From Aureispira sp050633105 (GTDB lineage Bacteria > Bacteroidota > Bacteroidia > Chitinophagales > Saprospiraceae): a DNA stretch of 64,000 bases. Made by a program: the position numbers and the translations under genes. A model generated the notes under the pieces. That model had not been told where the DNA came from, did no database searches, and saw only the letters and a program-made list of their open reading frames with translations. The DNA is taken from the NCBI GenBank assembly GCA_050633105.1, contig JBOEFW010000068.1:1-64000 (forward strand). Direction: 5' to 3'. Positions 1 to 9,345 of this stretch are shown here, one piece after another; positions within the stretch are counted from its first letter, which is position 1, and the number at the start of each line of letters is the position of its first letter.

Positions 1-1146
1 AACAGGGCCCAGCAGCTTGGCGGTAAAGCCACTTTCAAAAGCGCCCAGTTCGTTAGAAGACCCAATAAACATGGAATTAACAGAAGCCACTCGGCCCCGC
101 ATTTCGTCAGGCGTGTAGAGCTGCAAGATAGTTTGACGTACAACCATAGAAACGCCATCGGTGATACCACTCATAAAGAGGGCAAAAACAGAAAGCCAAA
201 AGATGGTAGAAAGTCCAAAAACAATAATACACAAGCCAAAGCCAAAGATAGCGGCTAGTAATTTCTTCCCAGCATTCTTATTAATAGGAAAATAAGCCAC
301 ACTCAACATCATAATAAAAGAACCCACAGCAGGTGCGGCTCTTAATATACCAAAGCCCTGGGCATCTACCTTTAGAATGTCTGTTGCAAATATAGGCAAC
401 AAAGCGATCGCTCCTCCAAATAAAACAGCAATCATATCCAAGGTAATGGCACCCAAAATAATCTTGGTAGAAAACACAAAGCGAATCCCTTCTCGTAAAC
501 TGTCCATAATGGGTTCCCCAATTTTCTTATTGAGAATGGGTTTTCTTTTGATGGTTAATAACAAAAGAAAAGCAACAACAATAAAACCTACAATTAAGAA
601 TAGCGTTTGATGGGCCCCCATCCAATGGATACTAAATCCTGCTAAGGCAGGGCCTAACATACCACCCATTTGCCAAGCAGAACTGCTCCAAGTTGCCGCA
701 TTGGGGTAATGTTCTTTAGGAACAATTAAGGCCATGAGAGAGAATAAAGTAGGAGAAATAAAAGCACGGACAAAGCCCCCTAAGAAGACCAAGCCATAAA
801 TACCATACAAGACCTGTTGGGTACTATAACTCGCCTGAACAGTAGGCAACGTCATAAAAAACAAGCCCAAACTCAAGCAAGAGAAGGCGACAATATTAAA
901 AAGGAGTAAGTTGCGTTTCTCACTTTGGTCAACAATATGCCCTGCAAACAAGGCCATAGAAACGGCAGGGATGACTTCCATCAATCCAATGATCCCCAAA
1001 GAAAGGGGATCTTGTGTCAGGCGATAAACTTCCCATTCAATTACCACAAATTGCATAGCCCAAGCAAAAACCATCGCAAAACGCACCAAAATAAACGCTC
1101 TAAACTCTGGAAAACGCAAAGCAGCATAAGGATCATTCTTTTTCAT
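1..1146 (-). CDS. MFS transporter (3' end outside window)
   Basis: A major facilitator superfamily permease cut by the left edge; 382 codons are visible and the C-terminal helices are missing. The reading frame opens with MKKNDPYAALRFPEFRAF at an ATG at 1146 and shows about ten hydrophobic helices. The loop after helix 2 carries a motif-A-like GHIVDQSEKR (residues 69-78), and a second related turn, TPDEMRGRVASVNS, lies near the visible end, as in the MFS_3/EntS-like group of exporters. The substrate cannot be told from sequence. It is divergent from the SDR gene, so the 180-bp gap should hold both promoters. Family call is firm; function is not. Confidence 0.88.
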   Translation of the reverse strand, partial: MKKNDPYAALRFPEFRAFILVRFAMVFAWAMQFVVIEWEVYRLTQDPLSLGIIGLMEVIPAVSMALFAGHIVDQSEKRNLLLFNIVAFSCLSLGLFFMTLPTVQASYSTQQVLYGIYGLVFLGGFVRAFISPTLFSLMALIVPKEHYPNAATWSSSAWQMGGMLGPALAGFSIHWMGAHQTLFLIVGFIVVAFLLLLTIKRKPILNKKIGEPIMDSLREGIRFVFSTKIILGAITLDMIAVLFGGAIALLPIFATDILKVDAQGFGILRAAPAVGSFIMMLSVAYFPINKNAGKKLLAAIFGFGLCIIVFGLSTIFWLSVFALFMSGITDGVSMVVRQTILQLYTPDEMRGRVASVNSMFIGSSNELGAFESGFTAKLLGPV

Positions 1147-1325
1147 AGCATCGTAGATTAATGTAGGCCGCAAAACTACACTTTTCACTTGGAAGCACCC
1201 AAAAAAACGGAAGCGTATGAACAAGTCATTGATATATTCTGTTAGGGCAAACAGTTATTTGTTGCTCTCTGATCAAAGAGCAGGCATCATTTATTTTTCA
1301 TTATTATACGCAATTGATACACATT

Positions 1326-2234
1326 ATGAGTTTTAATCTTCAAAATATCTCTTCTCAACAGGGACGTTTAGCTATTGTTACAGGCGCCAATATTGGTCTG
1401 GGTTATGAAACGGTCTTAGAACTCTTGCGCAAAGAGGTGAAAGTGGTGTTGGCTTGCCGCAACTTGGATAAAGCAAACAAAGCGAAATCAGACCTTTTGA
1501 AAGCTGTTCCTAAGGCAGAGATAGCTGTGCTTACAATTGATTTGAGTAGTTTGAATAGCGTTAGAACTTTTGCGAAGCATTTTTTAGAGCAATATAAACG
1601 CCTTGATTTGTTGATTAATAATGCAGGGGTAATGATGCCGCCTTATACCAAAACAGAAGATGGTTTTGAATTGCAGATGGGCGCGAACTATTTTGGACAT
1701 TTTCTATTAACAGGATTGTTATTGCCAACATTGTTAGCGACCCCTCACTCTAGAATTGTTTCTTTGGCTTCGATTGCCCATCAAAGAGGAGACATTAATT
1801 TTGACGATTTGCAAAGTGAGCAAGAGTACTCTGCGGTGAAAGCCTATGCTCAAAGTAAATTAGCTTGTTTGATGTATGGGTATGAATTGCAACGCCGTTT
1901 AGACGTGCACGGACACCAACAAACCATTTCAACCATTGCGCATCCTGGTGTATCGGTTACAAATTTGGGGCAGCATTTGCCTAAGTTCGTGCAGTTGATT
2001 TCTCCTCTTGTTGCGCCTTTATTTACACATAAACCCAACAAAGGAGCACAACCAACATTATGGGCAGCCTTAGGGCCAGCAAAAGGCGGGGATTATTTTG
2101 GACCAACAGGTTGGAAGGAAATGAAAGGCAAGCCTGGAAAAGTAGATTCTACTCCTCTATCCAAAGATAAAGCCATTGCAAAACGCCTCTGGGAAGTTTC
2201 AGAAAAATTGACGAATTGTACGTATTCCTTCTAA
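1326..2234 (+). CDS. Short-chain dehydrogenase/reductase (SDR)
   Basis: NAD(P)-dependent oxidoreductase of the classical SDR fold, 302 residues. The nucleotide-binding turn TGANIGLG is at residues 19-26, NNAG at 98-101, the catalytic serine near 149 and YAQSK (Y174, K178) further on. The Lys-Tyr-Ser-Asn set is therefore complete and the enzyme should be active. The pattern ACRN after the second strand and the overall length resemble retinol-dehydrogenase-like SDRs that prefer NADP, but the substrate is unknown. An in-frame TTG lies 12 bases upstream; I chose the ATG at 1326 because it gives the usual short N-terminus. Its stop codon overlaps the end of the convergent OmpA gene by four bases. 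Confidence 0.9.
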   Translation: MSFNLQNISSQQGRLAIVTGANIGLGYETVLELLRKEVKVVLACRNLDKANKAKSDLLKAVPKAEIAVLTIDLSSLNSVRTFAKHFLEQYKRLDLLINNAGVMMPPYTKTEDGFELQMGANYFGHFLLTGLLLPTLLATPHSRIVSLASIAHQRGDINFDDLQSEQEYSAVKAYAQSKLACLMYGYELQRRLDVHGHQQTISTIAHPGVSVTNLGQHLPKFVQLISPLVAPLFTHKPNKGAQPTLWAALGPAKGGDYFGPTGWKEMKGKPGKVDSTPLSKDKAIAKRLWEVSEKLTNCTYSF

Positions 2235-4381
2235 TGCTTAGCCGCAGAATAATCTAAAAAAAGCTTTAAATCAGGATGTTTACCCAATAATGTTTGCGCT
2301 TTTGAAATGGTAATAGGCCATCCATCTACATAAGCTATAATTTGGACGTTATCAAAGCCTTTCTCTAGGAGTTTGTTATAAGTATACTTGATGTCTACAA
2401 AGGTTTTTTCTAGACCAACCAAGTACGTGACGTTGTTGTCTTTGGGTCTTTTTTCGGTGGTAATGTCTTGGTGTTGTTGCAACACTTCGTGTTGAAAGAT
2501 GCTAGGCGTTTCGGTTAATCTCACTTTATAACTCAAACCACTTAATTTTTTCTGATAACGAGCAGCTGCTTGGCTTTGCATAACCGTATTAATGGTTGGT
2601 TCTATGAGTTCAATGGTGACGTTAGAAGGCAATTTATCTTTGTTATAAAGCGTGATATTGATACGCTGGTTGATGGTTTTGGCTAATGAATTGTCAGAAC
2701 CATCAAAGTTTTTTGGACTGGCTAATGGATAATTTTGGCTGCAACCTCGCAATAGGATTTGCTCATTCCGAATGCCTTTATTTAATAACAATTGTGCCGT
2801 AGATTCTGCTTGTTTGACGGTTAAATATAAATCCGTGCTGGGATCGCTTTCTTGGTTGCTGTGTGCAGATAAAACAACCTGTACTTGTGGATGCTTTTTT
2901 AGTAGCTTTTCTAAACTCAAAAGACTATTTCTAGAACCTTTCAGTTGCCCTGTATTCGCTTCATAATAAAGCGGCGTTAAGGTATATTGCTCTGGTGCGC
3001 CTGTTACTATTTCTGTTGTATTAGTAGAGACATTTGTAGTCTTAACCGAATCTATCGTTGTTGCTAAGGAAGGGCGGCTTTTTTGTAAGTATTCTATAAA
3101 CGAAATAGAGCTGCCTGTAGAGGCGGGCACTAAACCCGTTCTAAAATAAACCGCATACAAGTCTAAACCGCCTAAACCTCCCATCCGATTGGAGGATAGA
3201 TAACCCTTGTAGGGATCTTTTTGTAAGATGAAATCCTTGTCATCTCCACTAGAATTAAGTGGAATGCCCATGTTTTCGACCGATGCAAATTGATTACTAC
3301 TCTTATCAAAAACAGCTTTGTAAATATCATGTCCCCCCATGCCTTCTGCTCGATTGGAATTAAAAAACAGTTGTAACCCGTCCGTTGCTAAGAAAGGCCC
3401 CGTCTCATCCTGAGGGCCATTAATGGTCTTTCCTAAGTTAACGGGCGTTTGCCAAATGCCTTCTTGCCGTACAGCATAGTACAAATCACTTCCACCAAAA
3501 CCACCTGAACGATTACTTGCAAACAGCAACATGCTGTCATTCACAAAGAAATACTCACTATCCCAAGCGTCAGAGGTTAAATTAGTAGAAAATGGCAATA
3601 AAACCTCTACGCTGTCTTCGTCAAAGTTGTCCTTAAAAATACTAGAGCTGCCATCTGATAATTCTTTGAGCAAGACCAATTGATACCCTTCATCAAAAAA
3701 GCTGAGCAATGTTTCGTTTAAGGGCGTATTATAGCGTGCTTGTAAAGGAAGGGCTGGTAGAAAAGTGCCTTGTTCTTTGTTGGCGCGGTAGAGGTTGGTT
3801 ACTCTACCATCTTCATACAGCGGCCGTTTAGAAGAGAAAAAAATGCTGTTGGGTTGTTGGGGATTAAAACAAATTCTGTAGTCGTCTTCTTTGCTGTTAA
3901 TGGCTTGCCCTAAACCAGTAACGATGGCTTTAGAATTAATTTGTTGAATTTTGGGCCCATTAACACATTGCAGGATTAAGCGTTTAAGCACTGGACGTTG
4001 AGGAGCGTCTACTTCTAAGAGGCGTAGGTATTGTTTGTAATACTTAGCAGCGGTGAGAAAACTATCTTGTAAGTGATTGGCACGGGCTAAATAATAAGCA
4101 GCCATCGGAGTCGCTTTGCGTGCCTGTAGACGGTGCTGATGTAGATTTTGTATGCTGTTGGTATACTCATTGGTCTCAAATAGAGCTACCCCTATATTAT
4201 AATAAATAGAAGGATCTTGTTTGTACTTTTCCTTTATTTTATAATACTCCGCCAAAGATTCCTCGTAACGCCTTTCTTCAAAAAGTTGCTCCGCTTGACG
4301 CTTAATCTTGGCAGCTGACTGTGCACAAACAGAAGCCAAGGGACAACAAAGCAATAAAAGAAGTACAAAACTATATTTCAT
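2231..4381 (-). CDS. OmpA-family protein with TPR and PD40 repeats
   Basis: Envelope protein of 716 residues. It begins with a signal peptide (MKYSFVLLLLLCCPLASVCAQ), which fixes the start at 4381. Then come TPR-like helices (about 25-120), a PD40/WD40-like propeller (about 150-430) with repeated FxSNRxGGxGGxDLY strands, and an OmpA-C-like domain (about 470-600) followed by a 110-residue tail. This architecture is common in Bacteroidota, where it links outer-membrane structures to peptidoglycan. Here the OmpA signature is degraded: AHSN stands where GHTD is usual and the conserved RA is KQA. It may therefore not bind peptidoglycan in the normal way. It is the last gene of a three-gene - strand group. 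Confidence 0.85.
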   Translation of the reverse strand: MKYSFVLLLLLCCPLASVCAQSAAKIKRQAEQLFEERRYEESLAEYYKIKEKYKQDPSIYYNIGVALFETNEYTNSIQNLHQHRLQARKATPMAAYYLARANHLQDSFLTAAKYYKQYLRLLEVDAPQRPVLKRLILQCVNGPKIQQINSKAIVTGLGQAINSKEDDYRICFNPQQPNSIFFSSKRPLYEDGRVTNLYRANKEQGTFLPALPLQARYNTPLNETLLSFFDEGYQLVLLKELSDGSSSIFKDNFDEDSVEVLLPFSTNLTSDAWDSEYFFVNDSMLLFASNRSGGFGGSDLYYAVRQEGIWQTPVNLGKTINGPQDETGPFLATDGLQLFFNSNRAEGMGGHDIYKAVFDKSSNQFASVENMGIPLNSSGDDKDFILQKDPYKGYLSSNRMGGLGGLDLYAVYFRTGLVPASTGSSISFIEYLQKSRPSLATTIDSVKTTNVSTNTTEIVTGAPEQYTLTPLYYEANTGQLKGSRNSLLSLEKLLKKHPQVQVVLSAHSNQESDPSTDLYLTVKQAESTAQLLLNKGIRNEQILLRGCSQNYPLASPKNFDGSDNSLAKTINQRINITLYNKDKLPSNVTIELIEPTINTVMQSQAAARYQKKLSGLSYKVRLTETPSIFQHEVLQQHQDITTEKRPKDNNVTYLVGLEKTFVDIKYTYNKLLEKGFDNVQIIAYVDGWPITISKAQTLLGKHPDLKLFLDYSAAKH

Positions 4382-4392
4382 AATAAACCGAA

Positions 4393-5229
4393 TTAGTGGT
4401 TGTGGAGCGGATGTTGGTATCGATTCCAAATTTCCCGCCAAGGATAGAAAACTAGAGCAAAGATACAAAATTCAGCAAAGCACAAGCCGATTAAACAATA
4501 GTCCATTATAAAAAAGAGTAGCCAGAGTATACCCAATATTTTATCCCATCGACGGGTAAAAAAGCCAATTCCAAAGCTCAATTCTACTAAAAAGCCTATA
4601 TACCAAAGCAGTTGTGTATAAAAAGGGTGTTGAATCAACCAAGAAATAGCTTGACTATAAAGGTCATCCGATCGATAGACTAAGAGAGAAATATGTTGAT
4701 GCTTGAGAATTTCTTCTAAATGCTGTGTGTCATTCCAACTTCCTAAACCAATTTTCCAAAGTGCTGCACTGAATAGTACCCACAAGGCATAATAGCGTAA
4801 GGCTACAAAGAGTAAGATAAAGCGGGAAAGTTGATTCACCATCAATAATAGAAAACAAAACAAACCTGCCACTAATATATGTTCGTGGTGGGTGGCAATG
4901 CTGTTATAAATGATGAAGTAATTCGTATACAACAACCATAATAAAGCTCCTGCAAAACGTTGCTGCACTTTCCAAAGACCATACAAGGCCAAGAAGAACC
5001 AACTACAATCTAAGAATAAGGCCAAGCTATACTGTTGTATGACCAATGCTGGAATCTGTAAAGCATGGTACAACCAAAAGGTATTGTCAGCGCCTACAAA
5101 AACAAAAGGCGCTTCCTGTAATTGGTGTAACAAGCAACCTTGCCAGTAACGCCAACACCATACTAATAAAGCCAACAGCCATAAAAGTCGCTTGATTTGT
5201 TGCTGTTCCTCGAAGGGTTGTTCTTCCAT
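4393..5229 (-). CDS. Multi-pass membrane protein, HTTM-like
   Basis: A 278-residue inner-membrane protein with about seven hydrophobic helices rich in Trp, Tyr and Phe, and a central THHEH motif. The layout recalls the HTTM/DoxX-like group of small integral proteins often found beside a short anchored partner, but I cannot name a function. The start codon overlaps the stop of the upstream 168-codon gene (TGATG, one shared base), so the two are translationally coupled and probably form a complex. It ends 12 bases before the OmpA gene start, which suggests one operon. Confidence 0.75.
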   Translation of the reverse strand: MEEQPFEEQQQIKRLLWLLALLVWCWRYWQGCLLHQLQEAPFVFVGADNTFWLYHALQIPALVIQQYSLALFLDCSWFFLALYGLWKVQQRFAGALLWLLYTNYFIIYNSIATHHEHILVAGLFCFLLLMVNQLSRFILLFVALRYYALWVLFSAALWKIGLGSWNDTQHLEEILKHQHISLLVYRSDDLYSQAISWLIQHPFYTQLLWYIGFLVELSFGIGFFTRRWDKILGILWLLFFIMDYCLIGLCFAEFCIFALVFYPWREIWNRYQHPLHNH

Positions 5230-5735
5230 CAGAAAACTAAATGTTTAGTTGATAAGACGAAATTATTTTTTACCCAGACGTAATTTTCTTTCCAAAGAGA
5301 TAATTTATTTTGTGCTGTTTTCTTTTCTAACCATTGTTGAGCGTGAGGTAGGGAAGAGGTATCATTGGTTAACTGCTCTATCAAGTACGTTTCAAGGACA
5401 GGAAAAGTAGCAAAACGCTGTTGAATGGTTGTTTTTAAAGGCGCATTAATAATTTTTTGCTGCTGTAACTGGTGATAATAGGGGAGCTGGTAGGCTAAAA
5501 AAGTAGCAGAGGCGTAATTGCTTAGTAATACTGGTTTTTGTTGGGCATTGTACAGTTGATAATGGGTATAAGTAGCAGCAGGGGGACTGGATCGGGCATA
5601 CATCCCATAATTGAAAAAAGGAAGCGTCTCAATTTGTTTGTAAGAAAAAAAAAGCTGACCTATGATAAATACGCTTATCAAGGCGGCTAATTTTTTATCT
5701 CGTTTCCAAAGTTGTACTAAATAACTGTTTTTCAT
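5229..5735 (-). CDS. Single-pass membrane protein, unknown
   Basis: A protein of 168 residues with one membrane segment near the N-terminus (about residues 14-32, LAALISVFIIGQLFFSY) and a mostly helical, Gln/Tyr-rich exterior domain. I do not recognise a family. The ATG at 5735 (MKNSYLV) is preferred over one four codons upstream because it leaves a normal cytoplasmic N-terminus. Its stop codon overlaps the start of the HTTM-like gene by one base, so the pair is likely co-translated and works together, with the large multi-pass protein as partner. Confidence 0.7.
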   Translation of the reverse strand: MKNSYLVQLWKRDKKLAALISVFIIGQLFFSYKQIETLPFFNYGMYARSSPPAATYTHYQLYNAQQKPVLLSNYASATFLAYQLPYYHQLQQQKIINAPLKTTIQQRFATFPVLETYLIEQLTNDTSSLPHAQQWLEKKTAQNKLSLWKENYVWVKNNFVLSTKHLVF

Positions 5736-5810
5736 TGGAGTAACCATTGTTGTATAAACAAAGGACGATCTATCTTAGAACGGTTTAAATCAATACTAGC
5801 TATCAAACAA

Positions 5811-7622
5811 TCACTTCTTGGTCGAAACTTGGCGCTGACGAATACTTTCTAAATCTCCTTTTGGAATGGCCGCAATCAATTGTTGTGTATAAGCCTTTTG
5901 AGGATTTTGATGAACAACATCAGCAGGCGCAATTTCTTCAATTTTTCCTTGATTCATAACCATCATACGATCGCTCATAAACTTAACAACCGATAAATCA
6001 TGAGAAATAAAAATGTAGGTCAAGTTATGGCTTTTGCGCAATTCTAACAGCAAATTTAACACCTGCGCTTGTACAGAAACATCTAAAGCGGAAACCGATT
6101 CATCACAAATAATAAAACGAGGCTCTAGGGCTAGCGCTCTAGCAATACAAATGCGTTGACGTTGCCCTCCTGAGAATTCATGAGGATAGCGATCAAAGTG
6201 TCTAGCTTCTAAGCTAACGGTTTCTAATAATTCAATAACGCGCGCTTTGCGCACGGCATCATTCTTCAATAAACCATGTACCCGCATAGGCTCCATAATG
6301 GCATTTCCAATAGTCATTCTTGGATTGAGAGAAGAATAAGGATCTTGAAAAATGATTTGCACATCTTTGCGTAAGGCTTTAAGTTCTTTAACATTCATTT
6401 TCAGAATGTCTTGGCCTTCAAAAAGTACTTCTCCTTCTGTAGCGGGAGTAAGGCGTAAGATGGTGCGTCCCAAAGTAGTCTTTCCACAACCTGATTCCCC
6501 AACTAAGCCTAGTGTTTCGCCTGGATAGACATCAAAGCTAACCCCATCAACCGCAGTTGTCCAAGCAGTAGTTTTTCCAAAGAAATTAGACTTTGCAGGA
6601 AAGTGGGTTTTAAGATTTTTGACCTGTAAAATAGGTTCTTGTCTTTTTAAGGTTTCTAAACGTTCTTCCGTTACTTTGGGCTTTATTTTGAATTGGTCAA
6701 TAATCACAGCAGTATCGTGTGCCTTGGCACTAATTTTCCGACTGCCATCTTCCTCAATTTTTACTTCCATAAAATCACTTACAACAGGCAAGCGAGACAT
6801 TCTATAATCTAGTGGTGGACGACAAGCCAGTAAACTTTTAGTATAAGGATGTTTAGGCGCCGAAAAAATATCTAAGACGGTTCCTTGCTCTACGATATGC
6901 CCTTTATACATGACAATAACACGATCAGCAATTTCAGCCACCACACCCAAATCATGGGTAATAAAAATAATGGATGCTTCAACCGTACGTCGCAAGTCAT
7001 CCATCAACTCTAAAATGCGTTTTTGAACAGTCACATCCAAGGCTGTTGTAGGCTCATCAGCTACTAGAATTTGAGGATTGCAAGACAAAGCCATCGCAAT
7101 CATGACACGCTGTTTTTGACCACCTGATAATTGATGTGGGTAAGCATTAAATACCCGTTCGGGATCAGGCAACTGTACTTTTTCAAACAACTCTAAAGTA
7201 TGCTGTTTCGCTTCTTTCTTATTCATATCCCGATGTAAAAGAATAGCTTCCAAGACTTGATCACCGCAAGAATAAACAGGATTGAGAGAAGTCATGGGTT
7301 CTTGAAAAATCATTGCAATTTCATTCCCTCGATACTTCCGCATTGTTTTTGCATCCGCCTTTACTAAGTCTATAACCGTCCCATCTGCTTGATAGTAGAG
7401 AATCTCACCCGATTCAATATAACCAGGAGGTGTAGCAATTAATCGCAGAATAGAAAGACAAGTTACGGATTTTCCAGAACCAGATTCTCCAACAATTCCA
7501 ATGGTTTCTCCTCGATATAAGGTAAAACTAATGCCATCAACGGCTTTAGATACACCATCTTCTGTATTAAAGTAAGTTTTTAATTCCCGAACTTCTAGGA
7601 GTTTTTTGCGTTGCTCTTGCAT
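5811..7622 (-). CDS. Peptide ABC transporter ATPase, two fused ATPase domains
   Basis: A 603-residue protein with two complete ABC ATPase domains of the oligopeptide/dipeptide class, the arrangement seen in GsiA and YejF. Domain 1 has Walker A GESGSGKS at residues 45-52, signature LSGGQKQR and Walker B VADEPTTALD. Domain 2 has GESGCGKT, QDPYSSLNP, FSGGQRQR and ICDESVSALD. Each half is followed by an oligopeptide-type C-terminal extension. It should energise import of peptides, nickel or glutathione through a DppBC-type permease, but no permease or binding protein gene is nearby. The start at 7622 (MQEQRKK) gives the usual N-terminus. Confidence 0.93.
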   Translation of the reverse strand: MQEQRKKLLEVRELKTYFNTEDGVSKAVDGISFTLYRGETIGIVGESGSGKSVTCLSILRLIATPPGYIESGEILYYQADGTVIDLVKADAKTMRKYRGNEIAMIFQEPMTSLNPVYSCGDQVLEAILLHRDMNKKEAKQHTLELFEKVQLPDPERVFNAYPHQLSGGQKQRVMIAMALSCNPQILVADEPTTALDVTVQKRILELMDDLRRTVEASIIFITHDLGVVAEIADRVIVMYKGHIVEQGTVLDIFSAPKHPYTKSLLACRPPLDYRMSRLPVVSDFMEVKIEEDGSRKISAKAHDTAVIIDQFKIKPKVTEERLETLKRQEPILQVKNLKTHFPAKSNFFGKTTAWTTAVDGVSFDVYPGETLGLVGESGCGKTTLGRTILRLTPATEGEVLFEGQDILKMNVKELKALRKDVQIIFQDPYSSLNPRMTIGNAIMEPMRVHGLLKNDAVRKARVIELLETVSLEARHFDRYPHEFSGGQRQRICIARALALEPRFIICDESVSALDVSVQAQVLNLLLELRKSHNLTYIFISHDLSVVKFMSDRMMVMNQGKIEEIAPADVVHQNPQKAYTQQLIAAIPKGDLESIRQRQVSTKK

Positions 7623-7896
7623 GATTCTATCCAATGATTTTGATCAATAACTGTAAGTGTTAAAGGTAGAAGTATTTTCTAATATACCCAAATAGAGTGT
7701 TTATTGACCCTACTTATTTATAAGGTTGCTTCTAGTGGGTTGTTTTTCAGTTTTTTGTAGTATAAAGGCTATTTTTGTTGTAAAAAAAAGGAAGAAAAGG
7801 AACCTTTTGTAATCGATTTTAATTATAATGTTATGCTGTTTTATCTCTAATAGAGAGCAGTCCAATTTTAATTTTAAAATAAACTACTATAATATC

Positions 7897-8667
7897 ATGT
7901 CAAACAATCGTTTTATGAAATCCTCTAACCCTTTTATTGGCGAAGAGCAGTTTGCTAATACCGCTAATAAAACTGGTTTAGGTGTTTCTCGCGCAGATGG
8001 GGTAATGACTATTCAGGGGACTGTTAATAAAACAATGCTTTTAGCAGTGATCTTAATTATTTCTGCTGTTTTATCCGCTAAGTTTATACCACCATCAAGA
8101 GCTGTGTTTCTAGGAAGTATGTTTGCTGCAGTCGGTGTTGCTTTTTTTACTTATAAAAAACCAGAAATAGCGCATATTCTGGCACCCATTTATGCTGTTT
8201 TAGAAGGGATTGCTATGGGGACCTTTACTTATATGATGGCTTACCTGTATGCAGGAGATCCAGAAATCATTACAAATGCCATTATGTTAACCGCTTTGTG
8301 TTTAGTCTCTATGCTGGGAGCCTATAAGTTTGGATTAATTAAAGCAACTAAGAAGTTTCGCTCTTTTATTGTAACAGCTACAGGCGCTATCATGATGATG
8401 TACTTAGTCTCTATTGGCTTAAGCTTTGTTGGGATTACTATTCCTTATCTACACACTGCTAGTCTTTTTGGAATTGGCATTAGCTTGTTCATTATTGGAA
8501 TTGCTGTCTTAAATCTAATTTTAGATTTTGATACAATTGAGCGTGGTGCTGAAATGGGAGCTCCTAAGATGATGGAGTGGGTCTCTGGTATGGGACTCTT
8601 GATTACTTTGGTTTGGATCTACTTTGAGATTCTAAAACTATTGGCCATTCTAAGTGGCCGAGATTAA
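7897..8667 (+). CDS. Bax inhibitor-1/YccA family membrane protein
   Basis: A 256-residue integral membrane protein with seven hydrophobic helices, matching the bacterial BI-1/YccA group. Typical blocks are visible: YAVLEGIAMGTFT in the second half of the first repeat and the C-terminal LNLILDFDTIERG, followed by a last helix pair. Members are thought to be pH-sensitive calcium leak channels or regulators of membrane proteolysis. The role here is inferred from the family only. The ATG at 7897 is preferred over one 69 bases upstream because that extension is A/T-rich leader without protein-like composition. A strong terminator follows. Confidence 0.88.
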   Translation: MSNNRFMKSSNPFIGEEQFANTANKTGLGVSRADGVMTIQGTVNKTMLLAVILIISAVLSAKFIPPSRAVFLGSMFAAVGVAFFTYKKPEIAHILAPIYAVLEGIAMGTFTYMMAYLYAGDPEIITNAIMLTALCLVSMLGAYKFGLIKATKKFRSFIVTATGAIMMMYLVSIGLSFVGITIPYLHTASLFGIGISLFIIGIAVLNLILDFDTIERGAEMGAPKMMEWVSGMGLLITLVWIYFEILKLLAILSGRD

Positions 8668-8687
8668 TCATTTTATACCTCGTAATG

Positions 8688-8731
8688 ATAAACCTGTTAG
8701 TGTCTACTAAGCCTAACAGGTTTATTTTTTT
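8688..8731 (+). terminator. Intrinsic terminator after BI-1 gene
   Basis: Inverted repeat ATAAACCTGTTAG (8688-8700) / CTAACAGGTTTAT (8712-8724) with an 11-nt loop, followed directly by a T run. Confidence 0.85.
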
Positions 8732-8782
8732 GAGAGTACCTTCTGTTTTTTTTAAACAACTTCTTTTATTTTTCTGTAAATC

Positions 8783-9178
8783 ATGAATGATTCTTTGGCA
8801 AAAGTCCGGGTAGATAAATGGCTATGGGCAGTACGCATATTTAAAAGTCGTACTATGGCCACCAATGCCTGCAAAAGTAATAAAGTACTCTTAAACGGAG
8901 TATCCTTAAAACCCTCTAGTAGTATTGAACGTGGAATGACCTTACACGTTAAAAAAGAAGGGTATAACCTACAATATAAAGTTGTTGACTTACTTGAAAA
9001 ACGTGTTTCCGCAAAGTTAGCAGAACCTTGTTATGAAAACCTTACTTCAGAGGAAGAGCTCAATAAGTTTAAAGACTGGTATATGCGCAACAAAGCAATC
9101 ACAGAGAGCCGAAGCAAAGGTCTTGGGCGCCCCACCAAACGTGATCGTCGCGATATTGATAAGTTTAAGGACTTATAA
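8783..9178 (+). CDS. S4-domain RNA-binding protein, Hsp15-like
   Basis: A 131-residue basic protein with an N-terminal S4 RNA-binding fold (about residues 8-70: VRVDKWLWAVRIFKSRTMA then NKVLLNGV). A charged C-terminal tail ends in GRPTKRDRRDIDKF. This is the layout of Hsp15/HslR, which binds stalled 50S subunits carrying nascent chains after heat stress and helps recycle them. Length and the C-terminal GRPTKRDRR block fit the family closely. It stands alone between two terminated units. Confidence 0.88.
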   Translation: MNDSLAKVRVDKWLWAVRIFKSRTMATNACKSNKVLLNGVSLKPSSSIERGMTLHVKKEGYNLQYKVVDLLEKRVSAKLAEPCYENLTSEEELNKFKDWYMRNKAITESRSKGLGRPTKRDRRDIDKFKDL

Positions 9179-9345
9179 AATGCTGTTTTGGGTTGGTTTT
9201 TGTGGTTTTGAGGAAATAGTATGCCCCCGACATTCATCGGGTTTACACCCTCAATGTATCAACAGCTCGGTTAAAAGCTGTCACTAATTTATTAATTAGA
9301 AGTTGTTTGCAGCGTATTAACAGCAACTTCTTAAAGGGATTTACG

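Noticed and set aside
377..1161. Short + frames opposite the MFS gene
   Set aside because: The - strand gives an uninterrupted 382-codon MFS frame over the whole region.
9223..9240. Small hairpin CCCGA/TCGGG as terminator
   Set aside because: Five-bp stem and only three T's; too weak.
9033..9287. + frame at the end of the S4 gene
   Set aside because: It is a shadow of the Hsp15-like gene; stop and start are inside the known gene.
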